A stretch of 64,000 nucleotides of DNA from an uncultured Candidatus Poseidoniales archaeon (lineage in GTDB: Archaea; Thermoplasmatota; Poseidoniia; Poseidoniales; Poseidoniaceae): the NCBI GenBank assembly GCA_905181785.1, contig CAJIZC010000005.1, forward strand, positions 62,001 through 126,000. The letters are read 5' to 3'. Of this stretch, positions 8,612-17,499 are shown in pieces. Positions within the stretch are counted from its first letter, which is position 1. Every line of letters begins with the position of its first letter. The notes under the pieces are model-generated. The model was not told the origin of the DNA. It searched no databases and was given only the letters and a program-made list of their open reading frames with translations. Made by a program: the position numbers and the translations under genes.

Positions 8612-10198
8612 TCAATTTCCCCAACGTCGGATGTGCGGGATTACCTCTCGCAATTCTTCGCTGGAATAGATGCGGTTGGAACTGATAAGTTCCACCAAAC
8701 GCGGATCACGCACCATCTGCATGATTTCCGCTTGTGACTTGCGCATGAATTCATCACGCGTCAAATCATTGAACTGGCGTACCTTGGAGAGCAAAGCCTC
8801 CCGGGTGCGCATTTGATACTGGCTGGCGTCGACCTTCTTGGGGCGTTCTCTGAATCGAGTGAGATCGAACACGTGACGCCAGTTTTCTTTCTCTGGTACC
8901 ACCATGATCGCAATGGCGAGAAGAGCAAACAGATTGAGGACAATCAGCCACTTGAGGACAACGTCACTTGTGAGCAAGACGACGGCGCCCATTGCTTCAG
9001 TGAAAGGCGAGGAAAGGGCGCTGGAAACGTGGCGGCTCTCGTCAAACACGATGTAGAAGTTGGAGTTGAATCGAGTCACGGTTGTGGAAATATCCTCATT
9101 GTCTTTTTCCATCATGTCCTGCATGAGCGCTTGGAAGTATTGCCCGTTGCCGTTCCAGGTGGTGTCGCCTTGAGCGTCGGAGAGGCCATTGGAATCTGAG
9201 TTCCAGCAGTTGTGGCCTTGCTCAACATAGAACGGAGAACTGCACTGTTGGTAACCGAGTTCTTCAGCGATGTCTTTGTCCCAAAGGTGGTTTGCCAGCA
9301 CGGAATGGTCGGCGACAAAGACAATTGAACCTGTGACAGAGACTTCGCCTTGGTCTTTATTTTCCATGATATCCAAGACATTGATTCCCGGGTAGTCAAT
9401 ACGGACAATCAGTCCGGTTTTTCCTTCACCGAGGGTTGGGTTCTTGTCGCTGTTGATGTCGATGTTGCTTGAATCAGCGACGATCACGGCCGAGGTTGAG
9501 GCCGCCGCTAGGACATTGATGTCACGGTTGGTGTCGGTTTGGTCGTCAAGGACCTGAATGGCCGTTGGGCGGTGGAACAAGACTGGAAGGCGGCAGTTGT
9601 CGTAGACGCCGATGTCCAAGTTGCCTTGTGCACAAGGAATCAAACGCTCATCGCCCATTTCAGTGACGTTGGCACGTAGACTTGCTGCAGCCCAAAGGCG
9701 GCGGTAGTCCCCAGGTTGAACTTCATCCAGTTCATTGGTCATTTCGTAGTACCGTTGGTCATCGAGGACCATGTCACCGAAGTACTTGACTCCGAATTGG
9801 TCAGCGACCAGTTGAGCGTTGGTGGAGTTGGCTGCAAGAATGACCTTGCCCCCTTTCTTTGTGACAAAGTCATACAGAGCTGAGGCTTCTGCAGCGTCGA
9901 AGGGCTTTTCTGGTCCCGCAATGACAAGCATGGTACGGTGAGGGTCCTGCCAGTCGTTGACCAGCATAGGGGTTGACATGGTGTTGGCGATCGAGAAATC
10001 TGAATCTGAGAAATCCGCTCGCATCGAAGTCAACTGTTGGTTGGAATATTCATTGTCCGCTGTAGCGTAGGGTGAAAGCACGGTCTCCTTGTTGAAGCTG
10101 ACCAACCCGATGAGGGCGACGGAAAGCACGAGTGAAGTCATCAACCCGACTTTGAGCCAGGATTCAACGGAGAGTTTTTTGCCTTCTGTTTCTGCCAT
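8612..10198 (-). CDS. DUF4350-type anchored protein, first gene of the MoxR operon
   Basis: One N-terminal membrane helix (about residues 15-34, VGLMTSLVLSVALIGLV), a large external region of about 370 residues, a second helix (WLIVLNLFALLAIAIMVV) and a basic cytosolic tail of about 75 residues. The external region resembles DUF4350/GATase-like domains: DPHRTMLVIAGPEKPFDAAEASALYDFVTKKGGKVILAANS is the usual 'tear-down' fold, here split for quoting. Such proteins accompany MoxR/DUF58 genes. A strong ribosome site (GGAGGGAGAGAA) precedes ATG 10198. Function in the complex is unknown; surface sensing or polymer handling are only guesses. Confidence 0.78.
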   Translation of the reverse strand: MAETEGKKLSVESWLKVGLMTSLVLSVALIGLVSFNKETVLSPYATADNEYSNQQLTSMRADFSDSDFSIANTMSTPMLVNDWQDPHRTMLVIAGPEKPFDAAEASALYDFVTKKGGKVILAANSTNAQLVADQFGVKYFGDMVLDDQRYYEMTNELDEVQPGDYRRLWAAASLRANVTEMGDERLIPCAQGNLDIGVYDNCRLPVLFHRPTAIQVLDDQTDTNRDINVLAAASTSAVIVADSSNIDINSDKNPTLGEGKTGLIVRIDYPGINVLDIMENKDQGEVSVTGSIVFVADHSVLANHLWDKDIAEELGYQQCSSPFYVEQGHNCWNSDSNGLSDAQGDTTWNGNGQYFQALMQDMMEKDNEDISTTVTRFNSNFYIVFDESRHVSSALSSPFTEAMGAVVLLTSDVVLKWLIVLNLFALLAIAIMVVPEKENWRHVFDLTRFRERPKKVDASQYQMRTREALLSKVRQFNDLTRDEFMRKSQAEIMQMVRDPRLVELISSNRIYSSEELREVIPHIRRWGN

Positions 10199-10320
10199 TT
10201 CTCTCCCTCCTGTTCATCATCTCGCGTTGCAATTGCTCGTAAAGACATCTGTCGGAACTTCGCTCCACTCATAATGGTTCTCCATGAGTGCTCCGTAGAA
10301 TTTTCACTGGACAAGAGGTT

Positions 10321-10327
10321 CATATAC
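10321..10327 (-). promoter_or_regulatory. Possible TATA box of the DUF4350-MoxR operon
   Basis: The minus strand reads GGTATATGAAC here. With the usual 25 bp spacing, transcription would begin near 10298, giving a leader of about 100 nt that ends in a strong GGAGGG ribosome site. The 189 bp gap between 10199 and 10387 holds nothing else I can name apart from short T-rich stretches that could end the upstream operon. Confidence 0.4.
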
Positions 10328-10387
10328 CCCCTGTGCACAAAATTACGAAGGTTATCACGCAAAAGGTGTAAGAAAATTGCGTTTTAA

Positions 10388-11368
10388 TCAAACGATTGTC
10401 TTTTTCCGGCGAAGCACACTGCATGCTGCCAGCATGATGATCGCTTCAAAGGCGAGGAAGCCGGGGATTGTGTTCGATTCAACGTTGAGCCCGTCATCCG
10501 AGGCATCGCCGTCGTCGCTGTCCCCCGAACCAGTCGAGGGTTTCTCTTCACCATCATAGGCAAACACTTCGACGTCAAAGGTTGTGCTTCGAGCAGCGTC
10601 ATCGCCCTCTGAGATGAGTGAGATGGTAATTTCACACGCCCTGCGAGGCTGGCTCTCTGAAGCGACGAGCGTCAACGTCGAGAAGGTGTCTTTGCCGTTT
10701 CGAGCATCGGTCGTTTCAACGATCGTGTTGGTCAATGCATCCAATCCTTCGACCGAAAGGTGTGGGCAACTTCTCACCTGTGCAGATGCGTCCTTGATGG
10801 CATCTTTTGCGTTTCCGAGGTTGAGGATTTGAATCGAAATTTCAACCGACGATCCGGCGTAAAGGTCATCCTTGGAGAGGGTCACTTCAGGCCGCAAGTT
10901 GAACATTTTCGGCACGCTTATGTCGCCTTCTATCTCTTGTGTTTCAGTGGAAGTATCGCCGACTTTTTCTTCTGCCATAACCGTCAGCATGGAATTGTTA
11001 TCAGGGTTGTATTCGCGAACGTCTGCATCGTTATCGGTCACCAGCGATATGGTGAAGCTCTTGTTTTCTCCTGCACCGACTGTGATCGTCTCTGGCCCAC
11101 TGAAGGTGAATGGAACCCAGGTGTTGACCTCATAGGTCAACTCAAGTTGCACCTGACTCATTCTAGTGTTCTCGACGTAGGCAACGATCTCGCCCTCAAT
11201 GTCCCAATCATCGTCCAACTCAACGGTGTAGCCATCGTCCATATCTGTCGACCATCCAAGCGTCCAACTGGGCGCCTCAAATTGGTCTTGCGCCACAACA
11301 GTAGGTGGCAGGCTTAACCCAACCGTTAGCAGAAATACAAGGAGAAGGGGGAGGGTGCTGCGTTTCAT
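10388..11368 (-). CDS. Secreted protein with CARDB-like domains and PGF-CTERM-like tail
   Basis: Signal peptide (MKRSTLPLLLVFLLTVGLSL), two beta-sandwich stretches rich in 'VEISIQILNLGNAKD'-like patterns typical of CARDB/alpha-galactosidase NEW3 domains, an acidic Ser/Asp linker (SGDSDDGDASDDG) and a C-terminus of Pro-Gly-Phe, a hydrophobic helix and RRKK. That tripartite end resembles PGF-CTERM sorting signals processed by archaeosortase. ATG 11368 has GGAG 8 bp upstream; a GTG at 11377 overlaps the stop of the molybdenum-enzyme flavin subunit. It may therefore be the last gene of that operon. Role unknown. Confidence 0.75.
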   Translation of the reverse strand: MKRSTLPLLLVFLLTVGLSLPPTVVAQDQFEAPSWTLGWSTDMDDGYTVELDDDWDIEGEIVAYVENTRMSQVQLELTYEVNTWVPFTFSGPETITVGAGENKSFTISLVTDNDADVREYNPDNNSMLTVMAEEKVGDTSTETQEIEGDISVPKMFNLRPEVTLSKDDLYAGSSVEISIQILNLGNAKDAIKDASAQVRSCPHLSVEGLDALTNTIVETTDARNGKDTFSTLTLVASESQPRRACEITISLISEGDDAARSTTFDVEVFAYDGEEKPSTGSGDSDDGDASDDGLNVESNTIPGFLAFEAIIMLAACSVLRRKKTIV

Positions 11369-11373
11369 CTTAA

Positions 11374-12351
11374 TCACTCCAGCAACCCTTGTATTGCTCG
11401 TTTGGTGAGCACCCGAACCATTGATTTGCGGTACCGAGGTGGCAAGGCGGTGTTGTTGACCGGCTTGACGCTCTTTTGCATAGCAGAGGAAAGGGCCTTC
11501 ACAGAAGCTGCGCCATTCCAGCCATCGGCAAAGATGGCTGCGACTTCGTCAGGGTGGCAACGTGGAATTGATTCAAGCGCTGTCGTGGCAATGACAAGCG
11601 ATGCTGGATCGCCTTCAATCCAAGAAGCAGCAACACCTGCTTCGGGGAAATCCCATGTGTCACGAACTCGAAGTTTTTGATACGAGCCTGTTCGCTTTGC
11701 TGCATCGTCTGGAAGCGTCACTTTGAGAAGGAATTCTCCTTCTTCAAGCACATTCTTCTTCATCCCATCGAGTTGATAGAACGCGTCAATTGGTAAGGTG
11801 CGCGCCCCGTTTGGACCGATGAGGTGCACGCTGGCGCCCAACACCATCAGTGTAGGTGCAATATCGCCTTGGTAGGTGGCCACACAGAGTGTGTTTTGGT
11901 TTGGAATGACGCGACAATCAGCGCCTGTACCGCAATCTGCTTTATGGCACCAGTCAATCGATCGTCGCCAATCTTCGCCTTGATTGTACCAGAAGCATCG
12001 TGTGTCCAAACAGAGGTTACCGCCCAAGGTTGCGTTGGTTCGAATTAACGATGACGCAACCTTTGAGGCTGCTTGAACGATGACCGGATGCACACCGTTG
12101 GCTTCAGTCATGTCCGCCAACCGAATCATGCAACCGAGTTCATTTGCAGAAATGGTCGATGTTCCTTCGATTCGTGCGAGCGAGATGACATGCGGCTTGG
12201 TGTTGATGTGCCACTTGTAATTTGGCAGCAAATCGGTTCCGCCAGCGACCCAGTCAAAGGATTCACCAGCAGCCATTAACTCGGCTGCAAGTTCACATGC
12301 GGCCTCAACTGTCGTTGGGTGGTGGAGGGTAAATGGAGGCATCAGCATCAT
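11374..12351 (-). CDS. Molybdenum hydroxylase medium (FAD) subunit, 4-hydroxybenzoyl-CoA reductase-like
   Basis: FAD-binding subunit of the xanthine oxidase family; the FAD motifs are VAGGTDLLPN (residues 35-44) and ATLGGNLC (107-114). Between them and YQGDIAPTL lies an insertion of about 40 residues with Cys119, Cys135, Cys140, Cys146 and Cys156. Ordinary xanthine or CO dehydrogenase subunits lack it; the beta subunit of 4-hydroxybenzoyl-CoA reductase has an equivalent insertion that binds a [4Fe-4S] cluster, with the same LCxDTRC beginning. ATG 12351 overlaps the large-subunit stop by 4 nt. It is encoded in the order small, large, medium. Confidence 0.9.
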   Translation of the reverse strand: MMLMPPFTLHHPTTVEAACELAAELMAAGESFDWVAGGTDLLPNYKWHINTKPHVISLARIEGTSTISANELGCMIRLADMTEANGVHPVIVQAASKVASSLIRTNATLGGNLCLDTRCFWYNQGEDWRRSIDWCHKADCGTGADCRVIPNQNTLCVATYQGDIAPTLMVLGASVHLIGPNGARTLPIDAFYQLDGMKKNVLEEGEFLLKVTLPDDAAKRTGSYQKLRVRDTWDFPEAGVAASWIEGDPASLVIATTALESIPRCHPDEVAAIFADGWNGAASVKALSSAMQKSVKPVNNTALPPRYRKSMVRVLTKRAIQGLLE

Positions 12352-15161
12352 TCATCACCGCCCATATGTCGTTGTTCTTTTTTCAGCCAAGCCTTTCCGG
12401 CCAGCCCAAGTTCGGCAAGCTGCTCAGGATCGGGTTCGGTGGCCGTGCGCCAGCCTTCCACTTGATCTTCGAGTGGGATGTTCGGGTCAAAGCCAAACAA
12501 GACGCCGTTGACGTACTGACTGGTATCTTCGCTGCGTTGTCGCGCTTGATCTCGCGTTTTGTGTTCTGCCGCTCGCTTGACCAAAACCGGTTGCAAGTCG
12601 CCGTGTGTGACTCGAGGTGATTCAAGATCCAGCGGATCGTCAACATCAGCAGCCTTCATGGCTTTCTCGATGCCTTTGAACACGACATCTGGCGTGAGCG
12701 GGAGGTCGCGCAGACGAATGCCGATGGCGTCGTAGACCGCATTGACCACAGCAGGCAGAATTGGAAGAAGTGGCCCCTCACCTGCTTCCTTGGCACCAAA
12801 AGGCCCCTCAGGATCGCAAGATTCGACGATAATTGGAACCACATGCGGCATTTCATGCACGGATGGGATTTTGTATTCCAAGAGGTTTGGATTTTGCAAA
12901 TGTCCGGTGCGGCCATAGACCATTTTCTCAGAGAGAACTTGGCCCAACCCCATGTGGCATGAGCCGATGATTTGACCTTTGACTGCAAGCGGATTGAGGG
13001 CTTTTCCACAATCGTGAGCGGCCCAAACCTTGGTGCACTTGATGATGCCAGTTTCCACATCGACATCAACTTCTGCAACATAAGCGGAGAAGGAGTATGC
13101 GGGAGCCAAGCCTGCTGCTGCGCCTTTGTGAACGCCACCCATTGGGGGGGAACGGTAGGCACCGCTTGCGATGAGTGCACCCTTGTCTTCCTGTGCCTTG
13201 TGCAAGGCTTTCAGGTAAGAAACACCAATTGCAGGGTCGTGCTTGTAGTAGATCCGGCGATCATTGAGCACCAAATTGTTCGGGTGGTAGCCAAGGATTT
13301 CCCAGGCAGCAGCGAGTATTTGTTCGCGGATTTCAAGCGCTGCGCGGATGGCTGCGTTTGCGTTCATGAACGTAACCCTGCTCGAATAGGAACCCAAATC
13401 CACGGGCGAAGTATCGCTTTCATGGCTTCGAACATGAATCATTTCAAGCGGCAACGCAAGCACTTCGGAAACGACCTGGGCAACAGCGGTTGTCGAACCT
13501 TGCCCGATGTCTGCAGCGCCTGTGTGAACGGTGACGCCTCCATCCATGTCCACTTGGATGTGGACCGTTGCGTGAGGGAATCGGTTTGGATCCCAATGGA
13601 TTGGCAATCCAGAACCTGAGATGAAGAAACCACATCCAATGCCAAGACCCTTTCCAAGCGGCATTTGACGGAACTTACTGTCCCAATCTGAGCCTTCTCG
13701 TACTTTTTCAAGGGCTTCGCGCATTCCATTTGAAGTGATTCGGAAGCCGCTGATGGTTCGGCTGTGAGGGGGCAAGAGGTTGGCCAATCGAAGATCGATT
13801 GGATCGACCTTCATCTGTTCGGACATTTCATCCAAACCAACTTCAACCGCACATCGAGTGTTCACGGCACCGTGGCCTCGCATTGCACCGGATGCTGGTT
13901 TGTTGGTCCAAACGCGGGCGCCTGTGTAATGGAACGAGCCCAATTCGTAAGGCGCTGTAGCGAGCACGCCGTTGTAATAGGAAGTGACGTGTCCAAATGA
14001 AGCAAAACCTCCGCCGTCGATGAGAGCATCGATGTCAAACCCGGATATACGAGCGTCTTCATCCGCCGTCATCTTGACTTCGATGTGACTCGGGTGCCGC
14101 CCACGGTTGATCCAGTACACTTCTTCTCGGTCAAAGGTAATGCGAACAGGTCGGCCTGATTTACGAGCGAGGATGGCTGCGCACATCTCGTGTGGGAAAG
14201 GATCTGATTTTCCACCAAAACCGCCACCGACAAAGGTTCGAATGACGTTGATTTGGTGCATTGGCACATCCAAGACCGTAGCGAGGGCCCTGTGAGTGTA
14301 ATGAGGGACCTGCTGGGGCGTGTAGAGTTGCAACCTGCCGTTTGGATCCCAATGGGCAACAACGGCGTGAGGCTCAGTGAACCCGTGATGAACACCAGCC
14401 ATTTTCCACTTGCCATGGGAAGAAGCAAGCGGCTTTTCAACAAGCGAGCGGTCTCCGAATTCTTGGAACACTCGCTTTTGAACGTTGGTTCGAGCCAAAT
14501 GGTACTTGCCTCGCCAGTGAATTGGTTCATCAGCGTCTTCCAAACCTTTCTTCGGATCGAACACTGGTTCCAACACTTCGTATTCGACTTCAAACAGGTT
14601 GAGTGCTTCCATCGCCGTGGCTTCGTCAACCGCAGCCACACATGCGACAAGATCTCCGACGTGCCTTACCTTTTCAACGGCCATAGCGTGTTCGTCTTTG
14701 GTCACAGGAAGCACACCGAATTGGTGGGGTGAATCTGCGCCAGTTGCGACGGCTAAAACGCCGGGAAGGGCTTCGACTTTGGAGGTGTCAATCGATTTTA
14801 TCTTCGCGTAATGATGGGGCGAGCGGAGGATTTTGCCAATCACTTCGTTGGCCAAACGTACGTCATCGCCGTACCAAGCTTGGCCTGTTACTTTCGCGTT
14901 GGAATCGACGAGCGCGGTCGGCTTGCCAACAGAGGTGCCGGTCCGGGCACGATCGTGCACGTGAGCGCCTGCTGGTTGGGCTTCTTTGCCGCCCACCATC
15001 TCTGGGATAAAATCGAGATCCCTCGGCGCCATGGTTGGGTTGGAACCACCCGAGCCAGGAGGGGGGAATGCTTGCTTTCCAGCGACGCGCTTGCCGTCTT
15101 TTCGTGTTGTTTTCCCGGCTCCACCGGGTTGCTGACGGTATCCTCCTGACATCACAATCAT
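12348..15161 (-). CDS. Molybdenum hydroxylase large (molybdopterin) subunit
   Basis: Catalytic subunit of the xanthine oxidase family, expected to carry molybdopterin cytosine dinucleotide. Visible family features are FVGGGFGGKSDPF, the loop SGAMRGHGAVNTRCAVE, and GAKEAGEGP near the C-terminus with the expected catalytic glutamate. The loop lacks the AYxCSFR of form I CO dehydrogenase and is nearer the AxRGxG of xanthine dehydrogenase and 4-hydroxybenzoyl-CoA reductase. At 937 residues it is longer than the usual 750-800: about 75 extra residues at the N-terminus are Gly/Pro/Lys-rich, and the C-terminus is also extended. Start and stop overlap its partner genes by 4 nt each. Substrate unproven. 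Confidence 0.92.
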   Translation of the reverse strand: MIVMSGGYRQQPGGAGKTTRKDGKRVAGKQAFPPPGSGGSNPTMAPRDLDFIPEMVGGKEAQPAGAHVHDRARTGTSVGKPTALVDSNAKVTGQAWYGDDVRLANEVIGKILRSPHHYAKIKSIDTSKVEALPGVLAVATGADSPHQFGVLPVTKDEHAMAVEKVRHVGDLVACVAAVDEATAMEALNLFEVEYEVLEPVFDPKKGLEDADEPIHWRGKYHLARTNVQKRVFQEFGDRSLVEKPLASSHGKWKMAGVHHGFTEPHAVVAHWDPNGRLQLYTPQQVPHYTHRALATVLDVPMHQINVIRTFVGGGFGGKSDPFPHEMCAAILARKSGRPVRITFDREEVYWINRGRHPSHIEVKMTADEDARISGFDIDALIDGGGFASFGHVTSYYNGVLATAPYELGSFHYTGARVWTNKPASGAMRGHGAVNTRCAVEVGLDEMSEQMKVDPIDLRLANLLPPHSRTISGFRITSNGMREALEKVREGSDWDSKFRQMPLGKGLGIGCGFFISGSGLPIHWDPNRFPHATVHIQVDMDGGVTVHTGAADIGQGSTTAVAQVVSEVLALPLEMIHVRSHESDTSPVDLGSYSSRVTFMNANAAIRAALEIREQILAAAWEILGYHPNNLVLNDRRIYYKHDPAIGVSYLKALHKAQEDKGALIASGAYRSPPMGGVHKGAAAGLAPAYSFSAYVAEVDVDVETGIIKCTKVWAAHDCGKALNPLAVKGQIIGSCHMGLGQVLSEKMVYGRTGHLQNPNLLEYKIPSVHEMPHVVPIIVESCDPEGPFGAKEAGEGPLLPILPAVVNAVYDAIGIRLRDLPLTPDVVFKGIEKAMKAADVDDPLDLESPRVTHGDLQPVLVKRAAEHKTRDQARQRSEDTSQYVNGVLFGFDPNIPLEDQVEGWRTATEPDPEQLAELGLAGKAWLKKEQRHMGGDE

Positions 15162-15760
15162 CTCGCGTGGCCCGGCGGCATCTGAGGTTCTTCTGGCCCA
15201 CTGGGATGTGGGTCAGGGTGAGGGTTGCTTGCGGGTGCGGCGGGTTCGACTTCGCCACGATGAATAGCGGCTGCGGCTTGAATGGATTCAACAATTTGTT
15301 GGTAACCAGTGCAACGGCAAAGGTTGCCTTCAATCGCCTGAGCCACTTCTTGGTCGCTAGGAGCGTTGTTTTCATTGAGCAGCGCTTGGGCGGTGATGAG
15401 GAAACCAGGGGTGCAGAATCCACATTGGGAGCCACCATGTTCGGCGAAGCAGGATTGGATCGGAGCAAGATGCGCGCCGTCAGCCAATCCTTCGACGGTC
15501 ACGATGGAGGTGCCTTCCACTTGCCCTGCCAAACACAGGCAAGAGATGCGGGGGGTGCCGTCGATCATCACGGTGCAGCAGCCACAGGTTCCAAGGTCGC
15601 AGCCTCGTTTCACACCCAGTGTTCCCACTTTGTCGCGCAGAACATCGAGAAGAATTGCGTTCGAAGGAGCCAGAACTTCAACCGGCCTTCCGTTGACTTC
15701 TGCGGACCAGATTTCCTTCTTTGCGACGGGTATCATTTCAACGTGTTCGGTGCCTACCAT
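15158..15760 (-). CDS. Molybdenum hydroxylase small [2Fe-2S] subunit
   Basis: Electron-transfer subunit with two [2Fe-2S] clusters. The plant-ferredoxin-type site is GCDLGTCGCCTV plus the distal cysteines of SCLCLAG; the second, all-helical site is CGFCTPG with CRCTGY. About 165 residues form the usual protein; a Pro/His-rich tail (SNPHPDPHPSGPEEPQ) of about 30 residues is extra. It is the first gene of the operon. A TATA-like GATATGCG lies about 35 bp upstream on the minus strand, so the message may have almost no leader. Confidence 0.93.
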   Translation of the reverse strand: MVGTEHVEMIPVAKKEIWSAEVNGRPVEVLAPSNAILLDVLRDKVGTLGVKRGCDLGTCGCCTVMIDGTPRISCLCLAGQVEGTSIVTVEGLADGAHLAPIQSCFAEHGGSQCGFCTPGFLITAQALLNENNAPSDQEVAQAIEGNLCRCTGYQQIVESIQAAAAIHRGEVEPAAPASNPHPDPHPSGPEEPQMPPGHAR

Positions 15761-15764
15761 GTCT

Positions 15765-15779
15765 GTCGCCTACGGCGAC
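15765..15779 (-). promoter_or_regulatory. Palindrome at the predicted start of the molybdenum hydroxylase transcript
   Basis: GTCGCC-TAC-GGCGAC is a perfect 6-3-6 inverted repeat, 5 bp before the small-subunit ATG. Just upstream lie TATA-like CATATCA (15793-15799, plus reading) and a second small palindrome CCTA-AGG-TAGG (15801-15811). The placement suits an operator, but nothing else supports it. Confidence 0.3.
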
Positions 15780-15822
15780 GTGGGGAGCACCGCATATCAA
15801 CCTAAGGTAGGATATTTTTCGC

Positions 15823-17424
15823 TCATGTTGTCATGCTCGCCCGAGGGCGCACCGACACAACATCATCTTGGCCCGCCGGAGGGTCAATCCAATCTTCATC
15901 GCCGGGCAAAACTAAACCCTCTCCAACGCCAACAAGCCGACCGGCTAAGTTGCGTTGAGTGATCACCAGTTGGTCCCAATCGACCTCTTCATCGCGCCAT
16001 GATTGCCAGCGCTTGAGCGATCGGTAATTCACCACGACCTTGGAAAACAGGCGCATGTGTGCTTTGGCGGAGAGGGGCCACCACAAGAAAAACACGCAGA
16101 ACACGAGGTAGTAAGGCAGGTTCGCCAGCGGTTCCAGAATCCAATGCATTTGGAGCAACTCGTTGATTGGACTGGCTGAATTCAACAGCAGCCAAGTTGC
16201 ACCTGCAGATGCAACAATCCACCACAGCGGGAAAAACACAAGCGCTGTGAGCACCTTGATGGTGCTAATGATGGACCCGTCCGCTCCTTTCGCCTTCATC
16301 CGATTGACCAGCAACGCATTGGCTTTGTAGGGCACGATGTTGCCGAGCATAGCGCCCCATGAGATCAGGCCAAACATCCAAGCCCCAGCCCAAGCCCAAG
16401 ACAAGAAAACCTTGAAGAAACCTGAGGCTGAGAGCCGCTCTGGTTTCGAATCCACATCAAAAGGCGTGATGCCACGGTGGTCCAAGGCTTTGAAGTGAGA
16501 CTCGGCTTCTTCAACAATAGAAGCAGCTGTATCAGGCTGGTTTGCCGCCATGTAATCCCACCCTGCTCGAACCCTTCGGGCTCCAAGGACGGCATGGGCA
16601 TAACTCGGCTTGGTGAGCTTGTCTTTGGATTGGCGCGCTCGTTCAGCATAAGCCAAACTCCGCCCTTTCCAAATGAGGGTGCGCTCTCGCCAAGTCGTTT
16701 TCGAGAGGCTTGCTCGCTTCAGTTCGACGCTGATGGCGTCTGTAACGCCTTTAACCCAGGCTCGGTCGTTTTGATCTTGAACGGTTTCATCCTCAATCAA
16801 TTCTGGGATGGGAGGGAACTCCATAGCCCGTTCGATGATGACTGCAGCGCGTTCCCTAAACCGCTGAGAGTTCGAGTAATGTAGGCCGATTGGAACCAAC
16901 TGAGGCTCGTTAAATCCTTCGCTTTTGGCTTGCCTACGCGCCGCCAAAAGGATTCGCCCCGCCCCTGATCGCACGCGTTTTACGTCCGAGTCAGTGTGCG
17001 TGGTGCCTTCCGGGAAAATCATCAAGCGTCCACCCTTGGCGACAACGGAAGAAACACCAGCCAGCATGTTTGAGTTGCGCTCACTTGCACCTGCTTTGTC
17101 ACCGCTGTCTTGGGACCGTTCCACCGGCACGCCACCCGCAGCGCGAAGCAAGCGGCCAATCAGAGGCAACTTGAACAGCGTGTGTTTGGCAATAATGGAA
17201 ATTCGACCCGGGAGTGAAGCGTTCATCAGCATGGGGTCAATCAACCCACTGGGATGCCAAGCGATGAAAATGATTCCACCCTCTGGAGGTAAGTTCTCGT
17301 CGTCAACGATGTTGATTTCTCGGAACCAAACTGATGTGAGTGAGCGGAAAAAACGGCGCGCTATCCGATAGGCTCGTGGAACGCGCTGGTGATGTTCACC
17401 AACAGGGTCTTTCAGCCACCGCAT
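15823..17424 (-). CDS. PlsC-like glycerophosphate acyltransferase with membrane domain
   Basis: Transfers acyl chains to glycerol phosphate or lysophosphatidate. The four acyltransferase blocks are visible: AWHPSGLIDP (motif I, histidine and aspartate), GGVPVERSQD (II), MIFPEGTTHTD (III) and LVPIGLHYSN (IV). The first about 270 residues form this domain; the rest of the 533 residues is helical with a charged linker, then three or four membrane helices (about 345-460). Such an enzyme belongs to bacterial ester-lipid synthesis and is out of place in archaea with classical ether lipids, though reported for Marine Group II. No lipid gene adjoins it; gpsA is 25 kb away. Confidence 0.88.
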   Translation of the reverse strand: MRWLKDPVGEHHQRVPRAYRIARRFFRSLTSVWFREINIVDDENLPPEGGIIFIAWHPSGLIDPMLMNASLPGRISIIAKHTLFKLPLIGRLLRAAGGVPVERSQDSGDKAGASERNSNMLAGVSSVVAKGGRLMIFPEGTTHTDSDVKRVRSGAGRILLAARRQAKSEGFNEPQLVPIGLHYSNSQRFRERAAVIIERAMEFPPIPELIEDETVQDQNDRAWVKGVTDAISVELKRASLSKTTWRERTLIWKGRSLAYAERARQSKDKLTKPSYAHAVLGARRVRAGWDYMAANQPDTAASIVEEAESHFKALDHRGITPFDVDSKPERLSASGFFKVFLSWAWAGAWMFGLISWGAMLGNIVPYKANALLVNRMKAKGADGSIISTIKVLTALVFFPLWWIVASAGATWLLLNSASPINELLQMHWILEPLANLPYYLVFCVFFLWWPLSAKAHMRLFSKVVVNYRSLKRWQSWRDEEVDWDQLVITQRNLAGRLVGVGEGLVLPGDEDWIDPPAGQDDVVSVRPRASMTT

Positions 17425-17499
17425 ACCGCGATGAATCGGTTGTTGCTTTTATCATCATCTCCGGCGCGAAGGCCGTGGTGTGTGGAATCGAAGATGGCC

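Noticed and set aside
7750-8737. Plus-strand frames over the MoxR gene (up to 311 codons)
   Set aside because: Cys/Trp/Gly-rich shadow of the Ala/Pro tract; the minus-strand frame has intact AAA+ motifs.
11374-15760. Aerobic carbon monoxide dehydrogenase
   Set aside because: The active-site loop reads AMRGHG, not AYxCSFR, and the medium subunit has the HCR-type cysteine insertion.
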